Under the pieces are notes generated by a model. The model worked only from the letters and a program-made list of their open reading frames with translations. It searched no databases and had not been told where the DNA came from. DNA of 64,000 nucleotides from Bradyrhizobium sp. 1 (GTDB lineage Bacteria; Pseudomonadota; Alphaproteobacteria; Rhizobiales; Xanthobacteraceae): contig NZ_JADPJH010000018.1 of assembly GCF_023073315.1 (NCBI RefSeq), forward strand, positions 327,358-391,357, written 5' to 3'. Position 1 is the first letter of the stretch, and every line of letters starts with the position of its first letter. Of the stretch, positions 37,701-45,621 are shown piece after piece. A program made the translations under genes and the position numbers.

Positions 37701-40700
37701 CTGCACGACGGCGCGACCGGCGCAGGCGACATCACGGCGACCATCGGTGGCGGCGTCTCCGGCGCGGTCGGCCTCGATGTCGTCTCCCATGGCGCCGGCG
37801 GCGTCACCATCACGAATAACGGGCATATCGCCGGCACGACCTCGTTCGGCATCAATGTCGACCAGGACGATGCGGCTGCGACCGGCTCGACCCACATCAC
37901 CAACACAGGCTCCGTGATCGGCGCCGACGGTGTTGCTGCGATCTCCATCCAGGAGAATGCCGCAGGCACGGCGACGATCGACAATTCCGGCACCATCGGG
38001 CCTGGCGCTGCGAACGTGGCCTCGACGACCTCCGCGATCGTCGAGACAGGCGGCGAGATTACGATCAACAATACCGGCCATATCAACGGCAACATTTCGG
38101 TTGCCACCGCCACGTTCAACAACGGGGCGACAGGGACTTGGACCGTTTCCGGCAGCGGCGTGTTCGGCGATGCATCGTCGATCATCAACCATGGCGAGAT
38201 CGACCTGCACGGCGCGTCGATCTCCGGGACCGGGCTGAGCATCGACAATTACGCGGATATCGATAGCTGGGGCACCGCGTCGATCTCCGGCACCATCACC
38301 AATGCCGGCACCATCGAGGTCCATGACGGCGACCTGGTGCTGTTCGGCTCACTCACGGGCACGGGCTCGGTCACCGTCGATAGCGGCGCGCTCTTGAAGC
38401 TCGAGGGCACGGTCACGCAGACGATCAATCTTGCCGGCGACGGCGCCGCGCTCGAGATCGACACCTCGACCTTTGGCGGTTCGATCGGGGAGCTGTCGGC
38501 GACCGACACGATCGACCTGTCGACCATCAAGTTCGGCCTCCACACCAGCGCGGTCTATGTCGCCAATGCCGATGCCGCGACCGGCGGTGTACTGACCGTC
38601 ACTGGAGACGACGGCCATACCATCAGCCTGAAGCTGACCGGCGCCGATTATAGCCACGCCCATTTTGCCGGTACGGATGACGGCACCGGCAATACGCTGA
38701 TCACGATCCATGCCGATGACGACGCGCCGGCGTTTACCGACGGTGGAGTGCTGGCCGCGAGTGTCTCGGAACGGGCTGACGCCACCGGCGACTTCGTCAC
38801 GCTCGATGCGTCAACGCCCGCGACCGGCGCGACCAATTTCACAGATATCGATCTGACCGACCTGCCGACGGCGCAGATCACCGGCCAGGCGGTGACCTCG
38901 CTCGGCGCCGATCACCTCACCGACTTCACCGCATCGCTCACGAACGGCGAGATCACGGCGCTCAAGAACGGGCTGACGCTTCTGCCGCAGACCGGCCTGA
39001 ACAACGGCACGGTCACCTGGAGCTATTCGATCGCCGACGGCAAGCTGGATTTCCTCGGTCAGGACCAGACCGCGAAGATCGTCTCCACCGTCACGCTGAC
39101 CGACGATTACGGCAAGACCGCCACGACCGATGTCACGATCACCATCACCGGCAAGAACGACGCGCCGACATTGGCCGGGGTGAGCACGGATCCGCTGGCG
39201 GATACGGCCGCGAACGACAGCTTCTTGGATATCACGGGAATGCTGGTTGGCACCGATGCCGACCATGGCGAGACGGCATCGCTGCATTATGCCGTGCTGG
39301 ATACGCATGACCAGGCGGTGAGCACGCTTGCGGGTCACTACGGCTCGCTGACCGTCAACTCCGACGGCACCTACGACTACGTTCCCGATGCTGCGGCGAT
39401 CAACGCACTGTCGGAAGGCAATTATACGGAAACTTTCACCGTCCAGACCACGGACGCGCACGGCGCGACCGGCACGGCGGTGTTAACCGTAAACGTCACC
39501 GGCGCCAACGACGCGCCGACGCTGGCGGCGGTGAGCACGGATCCGCTGGTGGATACGGCCGCGTCCGACAGCTTCGCCGATATCACGGGGACCCTGGTCG
39601 GGACCGACGCCGATAGCGGCGAAACGGCGGGACTGACTTACGCCGTGCTGGACGCGCACGACCAGGCGGTGAGCACGCTTGCGGGTCACTACGGCTCGCT
39701 GACCGTCAATTCCGACGGCAGCTACGACTACGTTCCGGACGCTGCGGCGGTCAACGCGCTGTCGGAAGGCAATTATCCGGATATTTTCACGGTCCAGACC
39801 AAGGACGCGCATGGCGCGACCGGCGCGGCGGTGTTCACGGTGAACGTCACTGGCGCCAACGACGCACCGACGCTGGCTGCGGTGAGCACGGACGCGCTGG
39901 TCGATACGGCCGCGTCCGACAGTTTCGCCGATCTCACCGGAACGCTGGTCGGGACCGACGCCGATACCGGCGAAACGGCGGGACTGACATACGCCGTGCT
40001 GGATGCGCATGACCAGGCGGTGAGCACGCTTGCGGGTCACTACGGCTCGCTGACGGTCAATTCCGACGGCACCTACGACTACGTTCCGGACGCCGCCGCG
40101 ATCAACGCGTTGTCGGAAGGCAATTATACGGATATTTTCACCGTCCAGACCAAGGACGCGCATGGCACGACCGGCACGGCGGTGTTCACCGTGAACGTCA
40201 CCGGCGCCAACGACGCGCCGACGGTCACGGCGGCAAGCGGCGACAGCGCAGGCGCGACGCTGCCCGAGGCCAATGCCGGGCTGGACAAGACCGGCACGCT
40301 GACGCTGTCCGATGCCGATACCACGGACCACGTCGGCGTCGCGCTCGATCACGTCTCCGTCCATCTCAACGGCATCCTGCAGACCGACGATATCGCCGGG
40401 CTGTCCAATGCGGACCTGCTGCATTATTTCACGGTGCCGTCCGGCGACATCCTGAACGGCACGGCCGACCACGGCCAGTTCACCTGGGAGTTCAATTCGG
40501 GAAGCCAGGCGTTCGACTTCCTCGCCGCCGGCCAGACGCTGTCGCTGCAATACACGATCGTGCCTGACGACGGGCATGCGGCGACCGGCACCGGAAATGG
40601 CGTCGTCACCGTCACCATCGCCGGCAGCAACGATTCGCCGACGCTCGACAACACGACGCTGGACCCCGTCGCCGGCAACGCCAGCGATCCGACCGGAGCT

Positions 40701-42506
40701 GCGATCAGCGATCTCTTCGCGAACAAATTCCACGACGCCGACGCCAACGCGGGCTTCACGGCCATCGCGGTGACTGGGGACAGTGCCACCTCCGATCAGG
40801 GCGTCTGGCAGTACGAAATCGCCGGCTCCGATCAGTGGGTCGAGATTGCCGGCGTCAGCGACACCAATGCGCTCGTGCTGAGCACCGATACCCTGGTTCG
40901 CTTCGTCCCAGCCAACGGCTTCAGCGGCACGCCCGGCTCGCTCGGCGTCCATGCGCTCGACAACAGCTATGCCGGCGCGTTGACCGCGGCATCGCCGGTC
41001 ACTGCCGATATCACTAGCGCCGGCATCGGCCATGGCGGCACCACGCCGGTGTCCGACCAGGCCGCTTCCGTCAGCATCGACGTGACGGTTCCGCCGGATG
41101 TGCTGGTTGCGAACGACGATGCGCTGGACAACGCGACGCCGCCTTCGACCGATGCAGGCTGGACGCTCGACACGGAGAACGGTCACTACTACCGGCTCGT
41201 AACCACCGAGCTGAGTTGGGACGACGCGAAAGCGCAGGCCGAATCCGATGGAGCCTATCTGGCGACCATCACCGGCCAGGGCGAGCAGGATATCGTCCAG
41301 GGACTTTCCGCGGGCTACCGCGCCTGGATTGGCGGCGGGAGCACTGACGATACGGACGGTAGCGGGGCCCATTTCTCCTGGCTGACCGGTCCCGAGTCGG
41401 GCTTGGCATTCGGCTACACGCATTGGCGTCTCGATAGTAACGAGCCGAACGGCGGTTCATGGTCGAGCACGCAGTACGTCCATATTGAAGGTGTCGACGA
41501 TGCCGCGAACGGTGGCTGGAATGATGCGCCAGGCGACGCGGGCGGCCGGTACTTCATAGAGGAATGGGGTGGCCAGGACGGTCAGGTCGCGTTCAAGGAG
41601 AACGTTGGGACCACACTGACCATGGCGCAACTGTTGGCGAACGATACCGATTCCGCCGGAAATCCCATCACCGTCACGTCCGTCGGCGGTCTCTCCGGTC
41701 AAAGCGCCCATGGCGGCACGGTCTCGCTCAACGGCAACATCATCACCTATACGCCGGCGGCCGATTATTTCGGTTCCGACAGCTTTGCCTACACCATCTC
41801 CGACGGCATCAAGACTTCGAGCGCGACGGTGTCCTTCTCCGTGGACCAATCGCCGGTCATCGATACTACGCATTTCGTCCACACCCATAATGGGGACAAT
41901 AGCGATACGGTGACAGACCTGTCCGTCTCGGGGTCGTCGACCGAGACCTACAGCCTGAGCGCCGTAACCGCCGGCGCGGCCGATGGCAGCAGCGTCTCCC
42001 CGTCGCAGCACGACGGTCTCTCGCTCGATGATGTCAATTCGGACATTGCCAGCGTGATCTACGCGCCCGGATGCACGCCGCCGGTCAATGACATGATCAC
42101 CTTCACCGTGACCGACAGTCACGGCGGCAAGGATATCGTCAACTTCATCTTCAGCGAAGGCGGCGAAGGTGCGGTGTCGCTGACGGGAACAGCGGGCAAG
42201 GATGTCATCTTCGCCAGCGAGACGAGTGACACGTTGACCGGCGGTGCCGGCAACGATCAATTTGTGTTCGCGCCGACTTCGTCGCGGGACACGGTCCAGC
42301 ACGCCGTGAACGATTTCGAGATCGGGCTCGACAAGATTGACCTGCGGCAGTTCACCGATATCTCCTCATGGACGCAGGTCACCGCGCTCACGGAGCAGCA
42401 AGGCGCCGATACACTGCTGACTCTCGACGACCACGACAAGGTCCTCCTGAAGAACACTGTCGCAGGCAATCTCCACGCCAGCGACTTCATCCTTCACGTG
42501 AGTTAG
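31758..42506 (+). CDS. giant RTX-type adhesin with FecR-like, VCBS-like and C-type-lectin-like domains
   Basis: A 3,582-residue protein, the largest gene here. Residues 1-109: prefix segment (ADLVVSHEGHEFVVHDYFRG). Residues 109-112: QAAG, a possible LapG cleavage site. Residues 118-240: FecR-like domain (LNNGDNVEKGDVVSTGGDS, DTPVATMGIRGTAVL). Residues 395-675: two VCBS-like domains. Residues about 890-1375: 90-residue repeats. To about 2250: beta-helix-like TITN/GTI repeats. Residues 2320-2960: VCBS/cadherin-like modules including three 117-residue copies. Residues 3132-3270: C-type-lectin-like domain. C-terminus: one RTX nonapeptide (LTGGAGNDQFVF) and a type I secretion tail (ASDFILHVS). There is no Sec signal peptide. 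It starts at TTG; an in-frame stop at 31710 leaves no ATG or GTG upstream. Secretion genes are not in the window. Confidence 0.88.
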   Translation: MNYAGQFDAAIFLDGQGSRSPADVHVDSFTAKAHGHVPEGAVVVADPNLIFHGEYKRAGADLVVSHEGHEFVVHDYFRGDKRAAIASPDGAHLTGDIVNALTGHVQYAQAAGGIAAAQVIGHVTKLSGSATAVRNGVSVILNNGDNVEKGDVVSTGGDSTLGITFIDGTVFGLSSNARMVLNEMVYDPNGSNNSSLLSLVAGTITFVAGETAKHGDMKIDTPVATMGIRGTAVLNQINFVVPAGGGDPQPQVSFQVLVEPNGTTGSYILFDKVTLLPIATVNQAGQMIQISGGNVSITNALMSPDIQKLITDVFTLKFTDNNTNTKLTTNFTDTITQNGNIVFIKTDTGATATATFTNLNQPGSPGTGTPPQTSTRIPGPPDSRSLDLNGNVISAFALTERADTTGDTVDSDTVSGRITFVDQNLGDQPTVSVNLAGAPNYVYQSAGHQDVTGSLTALQKQDIAATQIQISVVAEAGNNNNGSAVWTYTIPDHVFDFLAAGETLTLTYMIRVNNNFAVNPESTYIPITITITGTNDKPVITTSVPTITFEGGTSVPGGPLTSDVPTSGTLTFKDVDLTDTHTVSVALTSATLPDGSVPPGPLALFQSAMSVAIAAGADSKGTGTGTINWSLADLPVYLADFIPKGEVLTLVYTVTVKDSQGAISQQTITVTITGTDAPAVVWIATDKAGAPSGGFWKDAANWETGTVPTINDDVIVITDQLHGLTPSYPVTIDAAAYAKSITMNDFGGPPPKVINQSSLTISGALNMGADSIFINAATGTMSVGGKAEILDTAVFTNAGYLTLAGGGDFASGTAITNSGTIELSGGTLKTLATIHNAGGTLKADASTTLIVDTAMVDGGTVTILGTLELDGTSLIENGALNNSGMVNVKGATEFAHETVSNTSSGTIKVLANGWLTIDHGSSVTNTGNVTVDATGKLTVNASTISGAGTVTGDGEIELTGNAVLSGGTLKNNASIEVSGTGNALDGETVTNASAGTIEVLTNGVLTIDQGSVVTNIGNVTVDASSKLTVNGATISGAGTVTDNGEIDLTGNAVLSGGVLKNNAAFKVSGTGNALHNETITNSSTGAIEVLADGALTIDQGSTVDNFGNVTVDASGKLTVNGATISGAGTVTDNGEIDLTGSAVLNGGVLSNNAAFKVSGAGNALHNETITNSSTGTIEVLANGALTIDQGSDVTNAGNVTVDASGKLTVNGVTINGAGTVTDNGEIDLTGNAVLNGGVLKNNAAFKVSGIGNALDNEAVTNSSTGKIEVLANGALTIDQGSVVTNTGNVTVDITGKLTVSGATISGTGTVTDDGEIDLAGNAVLSGGVLKNNASLKVSGTGNALDSETVTNAGTIEVLTNGALTIDQGSTVNNSTGNLVVDGNAALRLDHATISGGAVKGTGTIDVTGASKIDGGATVSISTITADAALTLDGVTVSGTDITDKSSVAIASTVQLKDGATIQGASGLKGAVNNNGTLEIAGAATLLNDVVTNTGHVIKIDDGKTLTLSGTEIDGGTINNYSAGTGGTIDVTGDSKIGGNATLNHGAVTVESGYALTFGDATVAGTAIANHGAVNVETSKKLTLNDASLTGGALTVSGTLDSTGTTTVTNAGITNNGLIEALGGLLTLAATTSATIANAGTLQAKSGELDINGEAVTNTGTLAAINNGTLKLIGMTVTNTVGTVSVESGSTLDLNGATIDGGTVTIAGTLESIGTSAINNGNITNTGTITVTSGTLTIDPAVQHTITNSHLIQANGGELDISGDLIVNTADIKAINHGTLKLAGVTITNGGGAVTVDATSKLYLSGVSSINGGSLTNAGNLYSVSGNNSVSAGVTNTGTIEVQTGTLNLSGGIAGAGTLVIDDTATLELGGANAQTVTFAGGTNTLQLDKTSHDFSGTVTGAASTGGTFNVTGAGNITTSKGDALDFTASGGSSGSHGNIVLTPTGALTGATNGIVVTQNGIGDISLTTVGDITGQSGNGIVLHDGATGAGDITATIGGGVSGAVGLDVVSHGAGGVTITNNGHIAGTTSFGINVDQDDAAATGSTHITNTGSVIGADGVAAISIQENAAGTATIDNSGTIGPGAANVASTTSAIVETGGEITINNTGHINGNISVATATFNNGATGTWTVSGSGVFGDASSIINHGEIDLHGASISGTGLSIDNYADIDSWGTASISGTITNAGTIEVHDGDLVLFGSLTGTGSVTVDSGALLKLEGTVTQTINLAGDGAALEIDTSTFGGSIGELSATDTIDLSTIKFGLHTSAVYVANADAATGGVLTVTGDDGHTISLKLTGADYSHAHFAGTDDGTGNTLITIHADDDAPAFTDGGVLAASVSERADATGDFVTLDASTPATGATNFTDIDLTDLPTAQITGQAVTSLGADHLTDFTASLTNGEITALKNGLTLLPQTGLNNGTVTWSYSIADGKLDFLGQDQTAKIVSTVTLTDDYGKTATTDVTITITGKNDAPTLAGVSTDPLADTAANDSFLDITGMLVGTDADHGETASLHYAVLDTHDQAVSTLAGHYGSLTVNSDGTYDYVPDAAAINALSEGNYTETFTVQTTDAHGATGTAVLTVNVTGANDAPTLAAVSTDPLVDTAASDSFADITGTLVGTDADSGETAGLTYAVLDAHDQAVSTLAGHYGSLTVNSDGSYDYVPDAAAVNALSEGNYPDIFTVQTKDAHGATGAAVFTVNVTGANDAPTLAAVSTDALVDTAASDSFADLTGTLVGTDADTGETAGLTYAVLDAHDQAVSTLAGHYGSLTVNSDGTYDYVPDAAAINALSEGNYTDIFTVQTKDAHGTTGTAVFTVNVTGANDAPTVTAASGDSAGATLPEANAGLDKTGTLTLSDADTTDHVGVALDHVSVHLNGILQTDDIAGLSNADLLHYFTVPSGDILNGTADHGQFTWEFNSGSQAFDFLAAGQTLSLQYTIVPDDGHAATGTGNGVVTVTIAGSNDSPTLDNTTLDPVAGNASDPTGAAISDLFANKFHDADANAGFTAIAVTGDSATSDQGVWQYEIAGSDQWVEIAGVSDTNALVLSTDTLVRFVPANGFSGTPGSLGVHALDNSYAGALTAASPVTADITSAGIGHGGTTPVSDQAASVSIDVTVPPDVLVANDDALDNATPPSTDAGWTLDTENGHYYRLVTTELSWDDAKAQAESDGAYLATITGQGEQDIVQGLSAGYRAWIGGGSTDDTDGSGAHFSWLTGPESGLAFGYTHWRLDSNEPNGGSWSSTQYVHIEGVDDAANGGWNDAPGDAGGRYFIEEWGGQDGQVAFKENVGTTLTMAQLLANDTDSAGNPITVTSVGGLSGQSAHGGTVSLNGNIITYTPAADYFGSDSFAYTISDGIKTSSATVSFSVDQSPVIDTTHFVHTHNGDNSDTVTDLSVSGSSTETYSLSAVTAGAADGSSVSPSQHDGLSLDDVNSDIASVIYAPGCTPPVNDMITFTVTDSHGGKDIVNFIFSEGGEGAVSLTGTAGKDVIFASETSDTLTGGAGNDQFVFAPTSSRDTVQHAVNDFEIGLDKIDLRQFTDISSWTQVTALTEQQGADTLLTLDDHDKVLLKNTVAGNLHASDFILHVS
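34440..35880 (+). repeat. 270-bp in-frame tandem repeat array in the adhesin gene
   Basis: The marker GCAAGCTGAC (one copy GCAAGTTGAC) occurs at 34561, 34831, 35101, 35371 and 35641, exactly 270 bases apart. Each unit encodes 90 residues beginning NGATISGAGTVTDNGEIDLT. About five units, the first and last partial or diverged. Near-identity of the middle copies implies recent duplication or gene conversion. Confidence 0.92.
39159..40211 (+). repeat. three 351-bp in-frame tandem repeats in the adhesin gene
   Basis: The junction word GACGCGCCGAC (GACGCACCGAC in one copy) starts at 39159, 39510, 39861 and 40212, exactly 351 bases apart. Each unit encodes a 117-residue VCBS/cadherin-like module containing LAGHYGSLTVNSDGTYDYVP. 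Confidence 0.92.
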
Positions 42507-42509
42507 ACG

Positions 42510-42541
42510 GCCACTTCGGCAAGTGGCTCGTCATTTCGCTT
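42510..42541 (+). terminator. intrinsic terminator after the adhesin gene
   Basis: GCCACTT (42510-42516), tetraloop CGGC, AAGTGGC (42521-42527), then TCGTCATTTCGCTTT. Three bases after the adhesin stop. It separates the adhesin from the cyclase gene. Confidence 0.65.
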
Positions 42542-42638
42542 TGATCGCGACAAAAAATCCCTATCCTCTGTCATCGAACGATTGGCCATTTGCGTCGTGG
42601 CGATGCAAGATTAACGGGTGGCAGGAAATCCGATCGAC

Positions 42639-44870
42639 ATGAAACGTCTCAAGATCCTGCGGCGGTGGTTTGCGCGGAAGTCGGGCTTTGCACGGCTGAT
42701 CTGTCTCGCGCTGCTGGTCGTGTTTGCCGGGATTCGCCTCTGGGATCCGCCGCCGGTACAGGAATTGCGGCTGCGCACCTTCGACATGTTTCAGCTGATC
42801 GATCCGCGTCACAAGGCGGTGCGGCCGGTCACCATCGTCGACATTGACGACAGGAGCCTTGCCAGCCTCGGCCAGTGGCCGTGGCCGCGCACGCGGATCG
42901 CGGACATGATCCAGAATCTCACCAGCAACGGCGCGGTGGCGATCGGTTTCGACGTGGTGTTCTCGGAAGCCGACCGGCTCAACCCGGATCTGGTCGCGAG
43001 CCAGATGCGCTATCTGGACGACGCCACCCGTGCCAAGCTGCGTGAGCTGCCGAGCAACGACCAGATCCTCGCAGAAGCCATCAAGCGATCGCGCGTGGTG
43101 CTGGGCGAGACCGGGCAGCGGGCGATTTCGGCCGAAGTCGACAAGTCACTGCCCTTCACCGGCATCGCGACGGTCGGCGAGGAGGGCGCCGAACGTTTCC
43201 TGTTCGAATTTCCGGGCCTGCTTCGCAACGTGCCCGTGATCGAGAAGGTTGCGGCGGGGCGCGGCCTGTTCTCGATCAGGACCGAGCGCGACGGCCTGAT
43301 CCGGCGCGTGCCGATGATCATGCGTGCGCAGGGCAACATCATGCCCTCGCTCAGTCTCGAGATATTGCGGGTCGTCACGGGCACGCCGACGCTGCTGGTC
43401 CGGACCGACAAGACCGGCGTGCGGGCCGTGCGCCTCAAGGGCGTGGAGATTCCGACCGACAAGAACGGCCAGCTCTGGGTGCATTACGCCCGCCAGGATC
43501 CCTCGATCTACGTCTCCGCCGCCGACGTGCTCGACAACACCGTGCCGCCGAACAAGATCGCCGGCAAGCTGGTGCTGGTCGGCACCTCCGCGGTCGGGCT
43601 GAACGACATCAAGACCACGCCGGTGTCCTCGACCATGCCGGGTGTCGAGATCCATGCTCAGGTGCTGGAGAGCGTGCTGAGCGGCGCGGTGATCTCGCAG
43701 CCCAACTATGCGCTGGGTGTCGAGCTGCTCGCCGCGCTCGTGATCGGTATCCTCGTCATCATCTTCACACCGAATCTCGGACCGGTGCGGCTGGTGATCG
43801 CCGGCGCGATGTTCGCCGCGGTCCTGGTCGGCACGTCCTGGTTCTTCTACTCGCAGTACCGCTATCTCATCGACTTCACCTATCCGCTGCTGTCGACGAC
43901 CGCGATCTATCTGACGTTCATCTTCACGAGCTTCGTGCGCGAGCAGCGGCAGCGCGTGCAGATCCGCGGACAATTCGCGCAATACATGTCGCCGGTGCTG
44001 GTCGAGCAGCTGGCGCAGTCGCCGGAAAAGCTGGTGCTCGGCGGCGAGGAACGTGAGATGACGATCATGTTCTCCGACGTGCGCGGCTTCACCACGATCT
44101 CGGAGAGCTACAAGCACGATCCGCAAGGCCTGATTGCGTTGATGAACCGCTTTCTGTCGCCGCTGACCGACGTCATCATCGAGCGCAAGGGCTATATCGA
44201 CAAGTACATGGGCGACGCCATCATGGCGTTCTGGAATGCGCCGCTCGACGATGCCGAGCACGAGGCCAACGCCTGCGAGGCTGCGATCCAGATGCTGGAG
44301 CGGATCGACGCGGTCAACAAGGAGCGCGAGCAGGAGGCCGCCGACGGTGGTCACGTCTACATCCCGCTCAATGTCGGCATCGGCCTCAACACCGGTATCG
44401 GCGTGGTCGGCAACATGGGCTCCGACCTGAAGAAGAACTATTCGGTGCTCGGCGACAGCGTGAACCTGGCTTCGCGGCTGGAAGGCCAGTCAAAGGAATA
44501 CGGCTTCCCGATCATCGTGGGATCCAGGACCGCGCTCGCCGCCAAGGACAAGTTCGCGATCCTCGAGCTCGACTTCATCATGGTCAAGGGCAAGACCGAG
44601 CCGGAGGTGATCTACGCCATCGCGGGCCGCGAGGATGTGATGCATTCGGGGCCGTTCCAGCGCCTGCGCAACATCACCATCGAAATGCTCGGCTGCTACC
44701 GCGGCCGCGACTGGCAGGGCGCGCTCGACGCCATCGGACGCGGCCGTCGCAGCGAAGACGCCGACACGCTGGAGAAGCTGTTCAAGCTCTACGAAGTGCG
44801 GATCAAGGATTTCCAGATCAATCCGCCGCCGGAGGGCTGGACCGGGGCATATGCGCTGCTGACGAAGTAA
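42639..44870 (+). CDS. CHASE2-domain adenylate/guanylate cyclase
   Basis: A 743-residue membrane enzyme. An N-terminal membrane helix (ARLICLALLVVFAGIRLW) precedes a periplasmic CHASE2 sensor of about 330 residues (VTIVDIDDRSLASLGQWPWP, FDVVFSEADR, LVLVGTSAVGLNDIKTTPV). Three membrane helices follow, then a class III cyclase domain: MTIMFSDVRGFTTISE with the metal Asp, KYMGDAIMAFWNAP with the second Asp, and NYSVLGDSVNLASRLEGQ. The lysine and Asp in KGKTEPEV and LGDSVN favour ATP as substrate. It would make cAMP in response to a periplasmic signal. The start at 42639 follows AGGAAA; a GTG at 42618 would add seven residues. It lies just downstream of the adhesin. Confidence 0.88.
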   Translation: MKRLKILRRWFARKSGFARLICLALLVVFAGIRLWDPPPVQELRLRTFDMFQLIDPRHKAVRPVTIVDIDDRSLASLGQWPWPRTRIADMIQNLTSNGAVAIGFDVVFSEADRLNPDLVASQMRYLDDATRAKLRELPSNDQILAEAIKRSRVVLGETGQRAISAEVDKSLPFTGIATVGEEGAERFLFEFPGLLRNVPVIEKVAAGRGLFSIRTERDGLIRRVPMIMRAQGNIMPSLSLEILRVVTGTPTLLVRTDKTGVRAVRLKGVEIPTDKNGQLWVHYARQDPSIYVSAADVLDNTVPPNKIAGKLVLVGTSAVGLNDIKTTPVSSTMPGVEIHAQVLESVLSGAVISQPNYALGVELLAALVIGILVIIFTPNLGPVRLVIAGAMFAAVLVGTSWFFYSQYRYLIDFTYPLLSTTAIYLTFIFTSFVREQRQRVQIRGQFAQYMSPVLVEQLAQSPEKLVLGGEEREMTIMFSDVRGFTTISESYKHDPQGLIALMNRFLSPLTDVIIERKGYIDKYMGDAIMAFWNAPLDDAEHEANACEAAIQMLERIDAVNKEREQEAADGGHVYIPLNVGIGLNTGIGVVGNMGSDLKKNYSVLGDSVNLASRLEGQSKEYGFPIIVGSRTALAAKDKFAILELDFIMVKGKTEPEVIYAIAGREDVMHSGPFQRLRNITIEMLGCYRGRDWQGALDAIGRGRRSEDADTLEKLFKLYEVRIKDFQINPPPEGWTGAYALLTK

Positions 44871-44904
44871 CCCCGCGCGCAACTACGCTTCAAGGATATG
44901 GCGG

Positions 44905-45603
44905 CTATCTCGCCAATGGCCACTCGCCGACAATGCGGAATCGTGCCGTGGCATTGTCCTGCCTGAACAGCGCGATGCGATCGATCGCGAGGGTATCGCG
45001 CTTCAGCCCCGCAAACCTGTCTTGCAGCATGGCGAGGATCGGCCCGCGCCGCTCCGCATCCAGCCGCCCCGTCAGCGTCATGTGGAAGCGGAATTCTTCC
45101 ATCACGTACGGATATCCCCAGCGGTCGAGATAATCGCGCTGCCGCTCGCTCAGTTTCTCGGGTCTGCGCCGGGCCCGGTCTTCCGCCGTCAGCCCAGCAC
45201 GGAATGCGTCGAAATCCCGCACGCAATCGGCGGCGAGCTCTCGAAGCGCATCGACGGGCTCCGCCGGAATGACGGCAATGAAGCTGCTGATCGCATCGAC
45301 GAGGGGGCGGATCTCCGGGACGGGCCGCGCCTTGGCCGCGAACTCCGCGCAGGCTGCGATCAGCTCTGCTTCTGTCTTGCCGGGCGCGAGCGTCATCGGC
45401 GCCTTCAACGTGGCGTGAAAGCCGTATTTGCGGGGATCGGCGCTGATGTCGCGCCAGTCCGGAGCGACGTGCAGCGCGTCCTGCGGAAACGGTAGCTCGT
45501 CGCCGCTATAGGCATCGTAGCCGAGCAGCTCGGCGCCGAAGCGGGAGAGGGCGCTGTCGCTGCCGGCGGCAAAATAGATCGCGTAGCGGGGGAAACTTGT
45601 CAT
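44905..45603 (-). CDS. DUF1045 phosphonate-metabolism protein, 2H phosphoesterase-like
   Basis: A 232-residue cytosolic protein of the DUF1045 family, which is tied to phosphonate gene clusters. Two histidine motifs, KYGFHATLKAP (about residue 59-69) and FRFHMTLTGR (about residue 172-181), give the H-x-T/S pairs of the 2H phosphoesterase fold, which opens cyclic phosphodiesters. It is last of three leftward genes behind a hexapeptide acyltransferase and a PhnM paralog. PhnP, the usual enzyme for 5-phosphoribosyl 1,2-cyclic phosphate, is absent from the window, so this protein may fill that step (inference). Confidence 0.85.
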   Translation of the reverse strand: MTSFPRYAIYFAAGSDSALSRFGAELLGYDAYSGDELPFPQDALHVAPDWRDISADPRKYGFHATLKAPMTLAPGKTEAELIAACAEFAAKARPVPEIRPLVDAISSFIAVIPAEPVDALRELAADCVRDFDAFRAGLTAEDRARRRPEKLSERQRDYLDRWGYPYVMEEFRFHMTLTGRLDAERRGPILAMLQDRFAGLKRDTLAIDRIALFRQDNATARFRIVGEWPLAR

Positions 45604-45621
45604 CGTCCGAGCATAACCTGT

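Noticed and set aside
34041..38324. Very long open frame on the minus strand (over 1,400 codons) inside the adhesin gene
   Set aside because: It is the antisense of the repetitive adhesin coding sequence; composition is Asp/Arg/Gly-rich nonsense without a domain, and GC bias keeps the frame open.
34440..40211. Tandem repeats considered as a CRISPR-like array
   Set aside because: Units are 270 and 351 bases, contiguous and in frame; there are no short repeats with unique spacers.
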